Shown one piece after another: positions 31,983 through 45,754 of a stretch of DNA of 64,000 bases. The DNA comes from Citrobacter sp. Awk 4 (GTDB lineage: Bacteria; Pseudomonadota; Gammaproteobacteria; Enterobacterales; Enterobacteriaceae), in the NCBI RefSeq assembly GCF_028069725.1, contig NZ_JANEWG010000017.1:1-64000 (forward strand). The letters are read 5' to 3'. Position 1 is the stretch's first letter. Every line of letters starts with the position of its first letter. Below the pieces are notes generated by a model. It searched no databases. It saw only the letters and a program-made list of their open reading frames with translations, and was not told the DNA's origin. Made by a program: the position numbers and the translations under genes.

Positions 31983-32468
31983 TTACTCGGCAGATGCAGG
32001 CATTTTACCTTCCTGCGCCGGACGTTCTGTCAGACGCTTCTCAAAATTAGCATTAAACTGTTTTTTCTGTTCCGGGGTCAGAATGTTGTAGATCTTGTTC
32101 TGGGTTTCCATGTGCGCCAGCATGTTCGCCTGGCGTTGCTCTTCCATCTTCGCAATCTGCGCTTGCGCTTTGGCTTTATCAAAGGTGTCGCTGGTAATGA
32201 TGTCATGCATCGCGCGGCGTTCTTCCAGCGGCGGACGTTTCATCTGGTCACGCTGGCCTTTCATGATTTCGCGAATCTGCTGTTTCTGCGCATCGGTCAG
32301 GTTCAGGTCTTTAAACATCATATCGTGATGCGGACCAAATTTACCTTTATGGTGCATCATCGGCATAGAGTCAGCAGTAGCCGCGCTGGAAGTGTCAGCT
32401 GCGTGCGCCAGGTTTGCAGCGCCCAGCGCCAGAGTCGAGGCAACAAACAGTGCAGTTAATTTACGCAT
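31983..32468 (-). CDS. spy: ATP-independent periplasmic chaperone Spy
   Basis: Cradle-shaped periplasmic chaperone of 161 residues with a Sec signal (residues 1-23, ending LAHA). The two LTxxQ motifs are LTDAQ (about 60) and LTPEQ (about 127). It protects proteins from aggregation during envelope stress from tannins, ethanol or copper. In E. coli it is controlled by Cpx and Bae; a partial CpxR-like site lies about 110 bp upstream. Confidence 0.96.
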   Translation of the reverse strand: MRKLTALFVASTLALGAANLAHAADTSSAATADSMPMMHHKGKFGPHHDMMFKDLNLTDAQKQQIREIMKGQRDQMKRPPLEERRAMHDIITSDTFDKAKAQAQIAKMEEQRQANMLAHMETQNKIYNILTPEQKKQFNANFEKRLTERPAQEGKMPASAE

Positions 32469-32574
32469 AATCTTTATCCTTCCTTTCAGTTATTTTTACG
32501 GCATTTCTGATAAGGCAGTGCCGTGTTGACGAGATTAACTTTACTGGCTTATTCGTCAATAAGTCAGAGCAACG

Positions 32575-32595
32575 GTAAAACAATGAAAGTGTAAA
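32575..32595 (-). promoter_or_regulatory. Possible CpxR site upstream of spy
   Basis: Two GTAAA words lie at 32575 and 32591. The classical CpxR box is GTAAA-N5-GTAAA; here the spacing is 11, with a weaker GAAAG in between at N5. The known Cpx control of spy makes it worth noting, but the match is imperfect. Confidence 0.3.
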
Positions 32596-32776
32596 AAACA
32601 GTTTTTCGCCAATTATGAAGAAAAAAAGAATAAATCGTGGAGAGTTGAAATGAATAATTACAATACACTGATTTTGAAGGGATTATGAAAAACTATACCG
32701 CAACAGTGGTGATTAATAAAGCAGTTATCCAGGAATAATCCGTAATCCTGCAAACTGCCGTCTGATGAGTATAATT

Positions 32777-32798
32777 CCCTCAGGCGAACACCTGAGGG
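32777..32798 (-). terminator. Hairpin after astE, probable ast operon terminator
   Basis: CCCTCAGG / CCTGAGGG is a perfect 8-bp stem with a 6-base loop, 9 bp after the astE stop. The run after it on the minus strand (AATTATACT) is only moderately T-rich. Confidence 0.65.
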
Positions 32799-32807
32799 TA
32801 AATATCG

Positions 32808-33768
32808 TTAGCACAGTTTTTCCAGCATCAGTCCGGCGCGTAAACCGCAAGCCACATTGGGATTGGGAAAGAGAACATATTCAGTGTCATGCGTCACGAC
32901 CACCCTCTCTTCACCATCCTGCGCCAATAACGTCCCTTCCTTAAAGGGCGTAAAGTTCAGCGTCTGGTTATCCATATGCAGGATAAAAGCGTCGCTGCGC
33001 CGGGTAATTTGCGACACCACCCGATAGCGTACTGGAGAGAAATCCCCTGCGATGGCGAGATTGCCGGTAAGCAACGACGCTAACGCCTGTGCGGTAGGTG
33101 CAAACAACGTAAGATCATTATGACCAAACGGCAGCGCCTTACCGAGCTCCAGCGTGCAGGACAGCGCGCCAAAATGCTCACAGCTAAAATGCGTAAACGT
33201 GCCTCCCGGCGCTTGATGGAACACCAGCGCCTCCAGACCCGCCGCGCCCAGCCAACTGAGAAACGTCTCCTCCCAGGGAATGGGACGCGAAGGCAATACC
33301 CCAAACCGGACGTGATAAGAGCCGCGAATCGCGGTGTGTAGGTCGAGATGCCAGCGTAGACGTTCACTGCCACCCGCGAAAAAATTCTCCAGACACTGCT
33401 CCAGCTCGCGGGTACGTTCCGTTTCTTCACTCTCAGGAAACACTTGCCATCGCCCGCCAAACATTCGGTTCATGTCGCTGTGGCAATACCGTTTCCCCGC
33501 CGAGAGCGCCAGCGGATTCCCCAACACCACCAGCAGTCGCCAGCGCAATGTCTGTCGCCCCTGAAAAAGTGCCGAAAGCAGCGCATCCAGCATCTCCACG
33601 GGTGCCGTTTCGTTGCCATGAATCCCCGCTGAAATCACCAGAGCACGATCCACCGGCGTTTCTGGCGTGAGTTCCAGTAGCCCATGACCTAACCACCGCC
33701 AGTGAAAACCGGGGGCTTCCCCCTCCCTGCTATCCGGTGGTTTTCCCTCCAGTGTCAGCGCCAGAAAG

Positions 33769-33776
<8 letters not shown>
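32808..33776 (-). CDS. astE: Succinylglutamate desuccinylase
   Basis: Last enzyme of the arginine succinyltransferase pathway: releases glutamate and succinate from N-succinylglutamate. The product has 322 residues of the AspA/AstE zinc carboxypeptidase fold. Zn ligands are in [11 protein letters not shown] (about 60-70) and [10 protein letters not shown] (about 150-159). It begins 8 bp inside the end of astB, indicating coupling. Confidence 0.96.
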
Positions 33777-38865
<5,089 letters not shown>

Positions 38866-38908
38866 TTATATGTTAATAAATATGAGTGTTTGCGCTGTAA
38901 ATGTAGAT

Positions 38909-38924
38909 TGCAGAGTTCGTGCCA
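38909..38924 (-). promoter_or_regulatory. Sigma-54 promoter of astCADBE
   Basis: On the minus strand TGGCAC-GAACT-CTGCA matches the -24/-12 consensus TGGCAC-N5-TTGCA with one mismatch. It lies 74-89 bp upstream of astC. E. coli ast is transcribed by sigma-54 with NtrC under nitrogen limitation. Confidence 0.88.
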
Positions 38925-38987
38925 GCCAGTGCTAAAAATGCATAAACGGGAGATGAGAACGGAAAATCAAACGGTTAGAACCCAGAC

Positions 38988-39019
38988 ATATTCACTTTAA
39001 TTGCATAAAAAGTGAATAT
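38988..39019. promoter_or_regulatory. Inverted repeat upstream of ast, possible ArgR region
   Basis: ATATTCACTTT and AAAGTGAATAT form a perfect 11-bp inverted repeat with a 10-base centre. The segment TTGCATAAAAAGTGAA resembles ARG-box halves (TGCATAAAAATTCA). E. coli ast needs ArgR for arginine induction. Binding is inferred. Confidence 0.45.
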
Positions 39020-39280
39020 ATTTGCGTATCCGGCGGCATGGAGAGGAAAAAGCGCAATATTATTCAGTTGCCAAATATAATTCTGGAATTGTGATCGTAT
39101 ACGAAATTTCTCGTAAATAACGGCCTCATTCTGATGCAAGCCGCCCTAAAACAGTGCAGTTTTTGCGCCATTGTTAATACCATTCACACTCATCGCCGTA
39201 ATCTCACGACAAGTGGCAGTCAGTCAGCCTAATTTCTGCTAACATCCTTGCACTATTCATCTTACAAAGTGGCAGCAACT

Positions 39281-40087
39281 ATGAAATTTGTCTCTTTTAA
39301 TATCAACGGCCTGCGAGCCCGCCCCCATCAACTGGCAGCCATTGTCGAAAAACACCAACCGGATGTTATTGGCTTACAGGAGACAAAAGTTCACGACGAC
39401 ATGTTCCCTCTCGAAGAGGTGGCAAAGCTGGGCTACAACGTTTTCTATCATGGGCAAAAGGGCCATTATGGCGTCGCGCTGCTGACCAAAGAGACGCCGA
39501 TTTCCGTGCGCCGTGGCTTCCCACAAGACGACGAAGAAGCGCAACGCCGCATCATCATGGCGGAAATCCCTTCGCCACTGGGAAATATCACTGTCATTAA
39601 CGGCTATTTCCCGCAAGGCGAAAGCCGCGACCACCCGTTGAAATTCCCGGCAAAAGCACAGTTTTACCAGAACTTGCAAAACTATCTGGAAACGGAGTTA
39701 GCACCAGAGAATCCGGTGCTGATCATGGGCGATATGAATATCAGCCCGTCCGATCTGGACATTGGTATTGGTGAAGAGAACCGCAAACGCTGGTTGCGTA
39801 CCGGTAAGTGTTCCTTCCTGCCGGAAGAGCGTGAATGGATGGCTAGGCTGTTGAACTGGGGTCTGGTTGACACCTTCCGCCATGCCAATCCAGAAACTCT
39901 CGACAAATTCTCGTGGTTTGATTACCGCTCGAAAGGATTTGACGATAACCGTGGCCTGCGTATAGACCTTTTGCTGGCGAGCAATCCGCTGGCTGAACGT
40001 TGCGTGGAAACGGGCATTGACTATGAAATCCGTAGCATGGAAAAACCCTCCGACCATGCGCCAATCTGGGCCACCTTTCGCGGCTAA
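39281..40087 (+). CDS. xthA: Exonuclease III (AP endonuclease)
   Basis: DNA repair enzyme of 268 residues that cuts at abasic sites and removes 3' blocks. Catalytic and metal residues are visible: Glu34 in LQETK, Tyr109 in NGYFPQ, Asp151/Asn153 in MGDMNI, Asp229 in LRIDLLL and His259 in SDHAP. ATG 39281 is chosen from the family ([12 protein letters not shown]); an earlier in-frame start at 39248 adds 11 residues. Confidence 0.98.
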   Translation: MKFVSFNINGLRARPHQLAAIVEKHQPDVIGLQETKVHDDMFPLEEVAKLGYNVFYHGQKGHYGVALLTKETPISVRRGFPQDDEEAQRRIIMAEIPSPLGNITVINGYFPQGESRDHPLKFPAKAQFYQNLQNYLETELAPENPVLIMGDMNISPSDLDIGIGEENRKRWLRTGKCSFLPEEREWMARLLNWGLVDTFRHANPETLDKFSWFDYRSKGFDDNRGLRIDLLLASNPLAERCVETGIDYEIRSMEKPSDHAPIWATFRG

Positions 40088-40150
40088 AGCGTGCTGACGT
40101 CCTCGCGGCACCCCAGGCGAGGACGGGATAATATTGAGTAAAATCAACAA

Positions 40151-40187
40151 AACGGCAGTAAGAATTTGTGACTTACTGCCGTTTATT
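40151..40187. terminator. Intrinsic terminator after xthA
   Basis: AACGGCAGTAAG / CTTACTGCCGTT is a perfect 12-bp stem with a 9-base loop and T-rich tail, 64 bp past xthA. Confidence 0.85.
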
Positions 40188-40258
40188 ATACTGTCGCCCT
40201 CGTTTTTATTTCCCGACAAACTCTCTATTATCAAGTCTTGATATAGGAAATCCCTGTG

Positions 40259-40981
40259 ATGAAAGCCGAGTGTAAATTAGCGATCGCCTGTCTGTTAATT
40301 GGCGCGGTGGTTTACGCGATTTACTCCTCCGGATTCTTTGATGTCGTCGTTAATTTCTCTCATCTGCAAGAAATCGTTCGTCAATGCGGTGTGCTCGGTT
40401 ACACCCTGTATATCCTGTTATTTATTATTGCCACACTCTGTCTGATGCCTGGCAGTGTACTGGTCATTGTTGGCGGTGTAGTATTTGGCCCCGTTTGGGG
40501 AACCCTACTTTCCCTGCTGGCGGCAACCCTGGCCTCATCATTGTCTTTTCTGCTTGCCCGCTGGTTGGGCAGAGATCTGCTGCTAAAATACGTCGGCCAT
40601 ACGCCAGTATTTCAGGCCATTGAGAAAGGGATTAGCCGCAACGGTACTGATTTCTTAATCCTGACGCGTTTGATTCCGTTATTTCCCTATAACATTCAAA
40701 ATTATGCTTACGGTTTGACGTCTATTGCATTCTGGCCTTTTACGGTTATTTCCGCCATCACCACCTTACCCGGACTGTTAATCTATACCTTAATGGCCAG
40801 TGAACTCAGCCACGAAGGGATCTCCACGCTATTTATGGTGAAACTCTGTCTGGCAGGTCTGGCGTTATTTAGTTTAATTCAGCTGGCCAAAATATATGCC
40901 CGACATAAACAGGTTGATCTGCATGCTTGCGATACTCCGGATAGCTCACCAAACTGGTCATCAAATCATACAGAAGGATAG
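40259..40981 (+). CDS. ydjX: TVP38/TMEM64 (SNARE-associated) family membrane protein YdjX
   Basis: Inner membrane protein of 240 residues with about five to six hydrophobic segments. The family core includes LARWLGRDLLLKYVG (about 99-113) and LTRLIPLFPYNIQNYAYGLT (about 137-156), where the RxxPxxPxxxxNYxxG pattern marks DedA/TVP38-type proteins. These are implicated in lipid scrambling; the substrate of YdjX is unknown. ATG 40259 is preferred over GTG 40256. First gene of a tight run to ynjE. Confidence 0.92.
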   Translation: MKAECKLAIACLLIGAVVYAIYSSGFFDVVVNFSHLQEIVRQCGVLGYTLYILLFIIATLCLMPGSVLVIVGGVVFGPVWGTLLSLLAATLASSLSFLLARWLGRDLLLKYVGHTPVFQAIEKGISRNGTDFLILTRLIPLFPYNIQNYAYGLTSIAFWPFTVISAITTLPGLLIYTLMASELSHEGISTLFMVKLCLAGLALFSLIQLAKIYARHKQVDLHACDTPDSSPNWSSNHTEG

Positions 40982-40985
40982 AGCG

Positions 40986-41078
40986 ATGCAAGAACCTGGA
41001 ACAGCCTGGAAAAAAGAATTAACGGCAAGAGGGCTTATGGCAGTCGCTGAACTCAACGGTGGTGTTCAAACAGGATGA
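40986..41078 (+). pseudogene. Thirty-codon ORF at the ydjY position, probable ydjY remnant
   Basis: E. coli has the 225-codon ferredoxin-like gene ydjY between ydjX and ydjZ. Here only a 30-residue ORF remains, starting MQEPGTAWKKELTARG, with a good Shine-Dalgarno (AAGGATAG) and a stop that overlaps the ydjZ start region. No Cys clusters are left, so it cannot be a ferredoxin. It may be the fused ends of an internally deleted ydjY, kept as a coupling ORF for ydjZ, or a genuine small protein. I could not align it to E. coli YdjY from memory. Confidence 0.45.
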
Positions 41079-41782
41079 TGCACAATAAACCGCGTATTCT
41101 TTGGTTTTACCGCGCCGGAGTCATCCTTCTGGCGATCGCCGCGCTGTGTGCATGGGCGCTGATTCCTGGCGTTCATGCGTTTATTAACCACAGTATTGCG
41201 GCCTTTACCGCCCTGGACCAACAGGGCATTGAACGGTTTATTCAATCGTACGGCGCGCAGGCGGCGGTGGTTTCGTTCATTTTGATGATCTTGCAGGCCA
41301 TTGCCGCCCCGTTGCCAGCGTTTCTCATCACCTTTGCCAATGCCTCGCTGTTCGGTGCCTTCTGGGGCGGTCTGCTCTCCTGGACAAGCGCGATGGCAGG
41401 CGCCGCCCTCTGTTTTTTCATCGCCAGAGTGATGGGCCGCAGTGTTGTCGAGAAATTAACCGGCAAAGCCGTACTGGAAAGCATGGACGGTTTTTTTGCG
41501 CGTTACGGCAAACATACTATTCTGATTTGTCGTCTGCTGCCTTTTGTCCCTTTCGATCCGATAAGTTACGCCGCCGGTCTGACATCGATCCGTTTTCGTC
41601 ATTTTTTTATCGCAACAGGTTTGGGTCAGCTACCGGCAACCATTGTCTATTCGTGGGCAGGAAGCCTGTTAACCGGCGGGACATTCTGGTTGGTGAGCGG
41701 ACTGTTTATTCTGTTCGCACTGACGGTGGTTATCTTTGCCGCCCGTAAATTCTATAGCGAACGTCAAAAGAGGAGTTCCTGA
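41075..41782 (+). CDS. ydjZ: TVP38/TMEM64 family inner membrane protein YdjZ
   Basis: Second TVP38-type membrane protein, 235 residues, with about five hydrophobic segments. The core motif reads CRLLPFVPFDPISYAAGLTSI (residues about 151-171), homologous to that in YdjX. It starts inside the end of the short ORF (GGATGATG) and ends overlapping ynjA (TGATG), so it is coupled on both sides. Function unknown; probably lipid or small-molecule traffic in the membrane. Confidence 0.92.
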   Translation: MMHNKPRILWFYRAGVILLAIAALCAWALIPGVHAFINHSIAAFTALDQQGIERFIQSYGAQAAVVSFILMILQAIAAPLPAFLITFANASLFGAFWGGLLSWTSAMAGAALCFFIARVMGRSVVEKLTGKAVLESMDGFFARYGKHTILICRLLPFVPFDPISYAAGLTSIRFRHFFIATGLGQLPATIVYSWAGSLLTGGTFWLVSGLFILFALTVVIFAARKFYSERQKRSS

Positions 41783-42345
41783 TGGGGTTGCCGCCGCTGA
41801 ACAAAATCCCGTTGATTTTACGTCCTCAGGCGTGGCTGCACCGCCGCCATTACGGCGAAGTGCTCAGTCCAATTCGCTGGTGGGGGCGTATTCCCTTCAT
41901 CTTTTATCTGGTTTCCATGTTTGTGGGGTATCTGGAGCGTAAACGCTCGCCGCTTGATCCCGTGTTACGCGCCTTAGTCAGCGCCCGCATCGCGCAAATG
42001 TGCCTGTGCGAATTTTGTGTTGATATCACCAACATGAAAATCGCAGAACGCACAGGCAGTACAGACAAACTGTTGGCCGTCAGTGACTGGCGGCAAAGTC
42101 CACTGTTTAGTGAGTCGGAGCGTCTGGCGCTGGAGTATGCTGAAGCCGCCAGCATGACCCCTCCGACTGTTGATGACGCACTGCGCAGCACGTTGGCCGC
42201 CCACTTTGACGCACAGGCGCTAACGGAACTGACGGCGCTTATCGGCTTACAAAATTTATCGGCGCGTTTTAACTCGTCAATGGACATTCCCGCCCAGGGC
42301 CTGTGTCGCCTCCCGGGTGGAACGTCATCAGACGCGCAATCCTAA
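41782..42345 (+). CDS. ynjA: Carboxymuconolactone decarboxylase/AhpD-like protein YnjA
   Basis: AhpD-like fold protein of 187 residues (E. coli 182). A CxxC pair (CEFC) lies at about 75-78 within MCLCEFCVDITN; unlike AhpD there is no His soon after the second Cys. The family includes peroxidase partners and thiol-disulfide proteins. No signal peptide. Its start overlaps the ydjZ stop. Activity unknown. Confidence 0.9.
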   Translation: MGLPPLNKIPLILRPQAWLHRRHYGEVLSPIRWWGRIPFIFYLVSMFVGYLERKRSPLDPVLRALVSARIAQMCLCEFCVDITNMKIAERTGSTDKLLAVSDWRQSPLFSESERLALEYAEAASMTPPTVDDALRSTLAAHFDAQALTELTALIGLQNLSARFNSSMDIPAQGLCRLPGGTSSDAQS

Positions 42346-42360
42346 TCATCAGGAGAAAAT

Positions 42361-43527
42361 ATGCGCCATTGTGTATGGCTATTGGGGATCTTGTCGCTCT
42401 TTTCCCAGACCACGTATGCCCTCGACTGGCAACAGATCAAAGATGAGGCGAAAGGACAGACCGTCTGGTTCAATGCCTGGGGCGGCGATAATGCCGTCAA
42501 TCAGTATCTCGACTGGGTGAGCGGCGAAATGCAAACCCACTACGCGATAAACCTCAAAATTGTCCGTCTCGCCGATGCCGCCGATGCCGTCAAACGTATC
42601 CAGACGGAGTCTGCCGCCGGACGCAAAACCGGCGGCTCGGTGGATTTGTTGTGGGTGAATGGCGAAAACTTCCGTACCCTGAAAGAGGCGGGACTGCTGC
42701 AAACCGGATGGGCGCAAGCGCTGCCGAACTGGCGATTCGTCGATACACAACAACCGGTGAACGAGGACTTCGCCATTCCCACTGACGGCGCAGAATCGCC
42801 CTGGGGCGGCGCACAACTGACCTTCATTGCAAACAAAACGATCACGCCCGAACCACCCCAGACCCCACAGGCGTTGCTGGAATTTGCCAAAACGCATCCT
42901 GGAACCGTGACTTATCCGCGTCCACCGGATTTTACCGGTACCGCCTTTCTGGAACAGTTACTGCTCACGCTGACAACCCAGCCTGATGCCCTGAAAATCG
43001 CCCCCGATAACGCCACGTTTGCCGATGTTACAGCACCACTCTGGCACTATCTCGATGCGCTGCATCCCTGGTTGTGGCGTAAAGGTACCGATTTTCCGCC
43101 TTCTCCTGCACGTCTGGATGCGTTACTTAATGCCGGAGTACTGCGCATCTCTATGACCTTTAATCCTGCCCATGCGCAGCAAAAAATCGCCAGCGGCGAA
43201 CTCCCCGCCGCCAGTTACAGTTTTGGTTTTTCTCAGGGCATGGTAGGCAACGTACATTTCGTCACGATCCCGGCGAATACCCGCGCCAGCGCAGGTGCGA
43301 AGGTGGTCGCTAATTTTCTGCTCTCCCCTGAAGCGCAGTTACGCAAAGCCGATCCCGCAATCTGGGGCGACCCTTCGGTGCTGGATCCGAAAAAGCTCCC
43401 GGATGCGCAACGTAACGTCCTGCAGTCGCGAGTCCCGGAAGGATTACCCGCCGTACTGCCCGAACCCCATGCCGCATGGGTAAACGCGCTGGAACAAGAA
43501 TGGCTACGTCGTTACGGTACGCGTTAA
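42361..43527 (+). CDS. ynjB: ABC transporter substrate-binding protein YnjB
   Basis: Periplasmic binding protein of 388 residues, with a Sec signal ending near TTYALDW (about residue 20). The fold resembles thiamine/iron/polyamine-type binding proteins (SBP_bac family); ligand unknown. AGGAG lies 7 bases before ATG. Its last 28 bases overlap ynjC. Works with YnjC and YnjD. Confidence 0.92.
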   Translation: MRHCVWLLGILSLFSQTTYALDWQQIKDEAKGQTVWFNAWGGDNAVNQYLDWVSGEMQTHYAINLKIVRLADAADAVKRIQTESAAGRKTGGSVDLLWVNGENFRTLKEAGLLQTGWAQALPNWRFVDTQQPVNEDFAIPTDGAESPWGGAQLTFIANKTITPEPPQTPQALLEFAKTHPGTVTYPRPPDFTGTAFLEQLLLTLTTQPDALKIAPDNATFADVTAPLWHYLDALHPWLWRKGTDFPPSPARLDALLNAGVLRISMTFNPAHAQQKIASGELPAASYSFGFSQGMVGNVHFVTIPANTRASAGAKVVANFLLSPEAQLRKADPAIWGDPSVLDPKKLPDAQRNVLQSRVPEGLPAVLPEPHAAWVNALEQEWLRRYGTR

Positions 43528-45035
43528 TTTCGTTGCTCTGGTGTGCTATGGCGGCGATCTACTCGCCGCTGGTGCCAGGCGCATTCGCGCTCATCATTCC
43601 CGCGTTGTCCGTCAGGCACTGGCTGGCGCTGTTTGCCGATCCACAGCTGGCACAGGCGCTGCTGGCGACGCTGACCTCGGTGACCATTGCCACGGTTGGC
43701 GCGCTGGCGATGGCTCTGACGGTGATTGTCGCCCTCTGGCCGGGTGCGAAATGGCTGCGTTTGTGCTCGCGTCTACCGTGGCTGCTGGCTATTCCGCATG
43801 TGGCCTTTGCCACCAGCGCGTTGCTGTTGTTTGCGGAAGGCGGGTGGCTGTACCGGACATTGCCTTTTTTCTCGCCGTTATTGGATCGCTATGGTATCGG
43901 GCTTGGCGTGACTCTGGCGGTGAAGGAGAGCGCCTTTATTCTGTGGATCCTCGCGGCACTGCTCAGCGAAAAACAGCTTTCTCAGCAGGTTATCGTACTG
44001 GATACGCTCGGTTACAGCCGTCTGCAGTGTCTGAACTTACTGCTGTTGCCTTCTGTGGCGCCCGCATTGGGTGCGGTGATGCTGGCGGTTGTCGCCTGGT
44101 CCCTCTCGGTTGTTGACGTGGCGATCATTCTCGGGCCAGGTAATCCACCTACGCTGGCGGTGTTAAGCTGGCAATGGTTAAGTCAGGGAGACAGCGAACA
44201 ACAGATCAAAGGCGCGCTGGCCAGTTTGCTGCTGGTGGGACTGCTCGTTGTCTTTGCGCTGACAGGGTATCTACTGTGGCGTTGCTGGCAACGCACTCTC
44301 CCCGCAATCAGCGGCGTACGTCGTCGCCGTTCATCGACGCGACCGGGCCGCACGCTTTCGGTTCTGCTGCCGTTAACTGGCGTACTGTGCGCCCTGCTGC
44401 TGGCGCTTATCGCTCACCCTGCGTCAGTCAACCTTGAGGCGTTAATCAACAGTCTGTACCTAGGCCTGGCTGCCAGTACCCTCGGACTCATCATGATTTT
44501 GTTATGGCTGGAATGGGGCCCAACACGTGGTCATTGCTGGCTCTGGTTGCCGATTGTTCTACCGGCGCTACCGTTGGTGAACGGGCAATACGCCTTCGCG
44601 CTGCGACTTGAACTGGACGGCCAGTACGCTACCGTTATCTGGGGACATCTGCTGTGGGTGATTCCGTGGATGCTGTTTGCGTTACGTCCGGCCTGGCAAC
44701 GCATCGACCCACGCCTGATACTGGTGGCGCAAACGCTGGGCTGGACAAAAGGTAAGATATTCTGCTGTGTAAAATGTCCGTTGATTGTACGTCCGGCGCT
44801 GCTGGCTTTTTCAGTCGGATTCTCCGTCAGTATCGCCCAATATATGCCAGGACTTTGGCTGGGCGCAGGTCGCTATCCAACGCTCACCACCGAAGCGGTC
44901 GCGCTCAGTAGCGGCGGCAACAACGCGATTCTGGCGGCGCAGGCGTTGTGGCAGTTGTTGCTGCCCCTGCTGGTTTTCGCGCTGACCGCGCTCATTTCAA
45001 GGTGGATTGGCTCTTCACGACAAGGACTCCGCTAA
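43500..45035 (+). CDS. ynjC: Fused two-domain ABC transporter permease YnjC
   Basis: Membrane protein of 511 residues, the E. coli length, carrying two BPD-type permease domains in one chain with about twelve hydrophobic segments. EAA-like loops occur near DTLGYSRLQCLNLLLLPSVAPA (about 172-193) and AQTLGWTKGKIFCCVKCPL (about 411-429). ATG 43500 within ynjB gives the family start MATSLR; the ORF could open at 43476. Confidence 0.92.
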   Translation: MATSLRYALISLLWCAMAAIYSPLVPGAFALIIPALSVRHWLALFADPQLAQALLATLTSVTIATVGALAMALTVIVALWPGAKWLRLCSRLPWLLAIPHVAFATSALLLFAEGGWLYRTLPFFSPLLDRYGIGLGVTLAVKESAFILWILAALLSEKQLSQQVIVLDTLGYSRLQCLNLLLLPSVAPALGAVMLAVVAWSLSVVDVAIILGPGNPPTLAVLSWQWLSQGDSEQQIKGALASLLLVGLLVVFALTGYLLWRCWQRTLPAISGVRRRRSSTRPGRTLSVLLPLTGVLCALLLALIAHPASVNLEALINSLYLGLAASTLGLIMILLWLEWGPTRGHCWLWLPIVLPALPLVNGQYAFALRLELDGQYATVIWGHLLWVIPWMLFALRPAWQRIDPRLILVAQTLGWTKGKIFCCVKCPLIVRPALLAFSVGFSVSIAQYMPGLWLGAGRYPTLTTEAVALSSGGNNAILAAQALWQLLLPLLVFALTALISRWIGSSRQGLR

Positions 45036-45667
45036 TGCTCGCTGTTCGTCATCTCTCTTTGCATGTAGGACCGGTGCCTCTGCTTAAACAGATCAATTTC
45101 ACTGTTGATAAAGGTGACATTGTCACTTTAATGGGGCCATCAGGCTGTGGTAAATCGACCCTGCTCTCCTGGATGGTGGGTGCCATGTCAGCGCATTTTC
45201 AGGCGTCTGGCGAACTGTGGCTGGATACACGTCGTATTGATGGTTTACCCACCGCAGAGCGACAAATCGGTATCTTGTTTCAGGATGCCTTGTTGTTTGA
45301 TCATTTCAGCGTCGGGCAAAACCTGCTGCTGGCCATCCCCGTCAGTGTGAAAGGTTCGGCGCGGCGAGATGCCGTTCAGCACGCCCTTGAACGTGCCGGG
45401 CTGGAGGGGTTTTATCACCGCGACCCGGCAACGTTGTCCGGCGGACAGCGGGCGCGCGTGGCCCTGCTACGTGCGCTGCTGGCGCAGCCTCAGGCGCTCT
45501 TGCTGGATGAGCCGTTCAGCCGCCTGGATACGGAACTTCGCGATGCCTTTCGCCAGTGGGTATTTGCGCAAGTACGCCAGCAGGGTATTCCCGTGGTGCA
45601 GGTCAGCCATGATGTGCAGGATATTCCCCCGGACGGTGTGGTGTTACAAATGGCTGACTGGGCGTGA
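45035..45667 (+). CDS. ynjD: ABC transporter ATP-binding protein YnjD, C-terminus shortened by frameshift
   Basis: ATPase of the YnjBCD importer, 210 residues. Walker A MGPSGCGKST (about 29-38), signature LSGGQRARV (about 131-139), Walker B ALLLDEPFS (about 152-160) and switch His in VSHD are intact. Its ATG shares one base with the ynjC stop. The E. coli protein has 8 more residues; here TGGGCG ends the frame as W-A-stop at 45667. With one G fewer the frame would read W-REFTHKLR and stop at 45689, aligning exactly with the E. coli ending SENYNKLR. Likely still functional. Confidence 0.9.
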   Translation: MLAVRHLSLHVGPVPLLKQINFTVDKGDIVTLMGPSGCGKSTLLSWMVGAMSAHFQASGELWLDTRRIDGLPTAERQIGILFQDALLFDHFSVGQNLLLAIPVSVKGSARRDAVQHALERAGLEGFYHRDPATLSGGQRARVALLRALLAQPQALLLDEPFSRLDTELRDAFRQWVFAQVRQQGIPVVQVSHDVQDIPPDGVVLQMADWA

Positions 45668-45754
45668 ATTTACGCACAAACTGCGTTAACGCAAAGTTTT
45701 TGCCTCACGGCAGGCAGAGAATAGCGCCCTCTTATTTCAATGTCGGGCTATTCG

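Larger units (their letters stand above)
32469..32807. other. Intergenic region between spy and astE
   Basis: The 339-bp gap contains the spy promoter and the 3' end of the ast operon. Visible elements are a CpxR-like pair of GTAAA words and a hairpin at 32777-32798. The rest is AT-rich without a gene. Confidence 0.6.

Noticed and set aside
39157-39172. NtrC-like sequence upstream of astC
   Set aside because: Only the outer TGCA and GCGCC parts resemble the consensus; too weak to list as a site.
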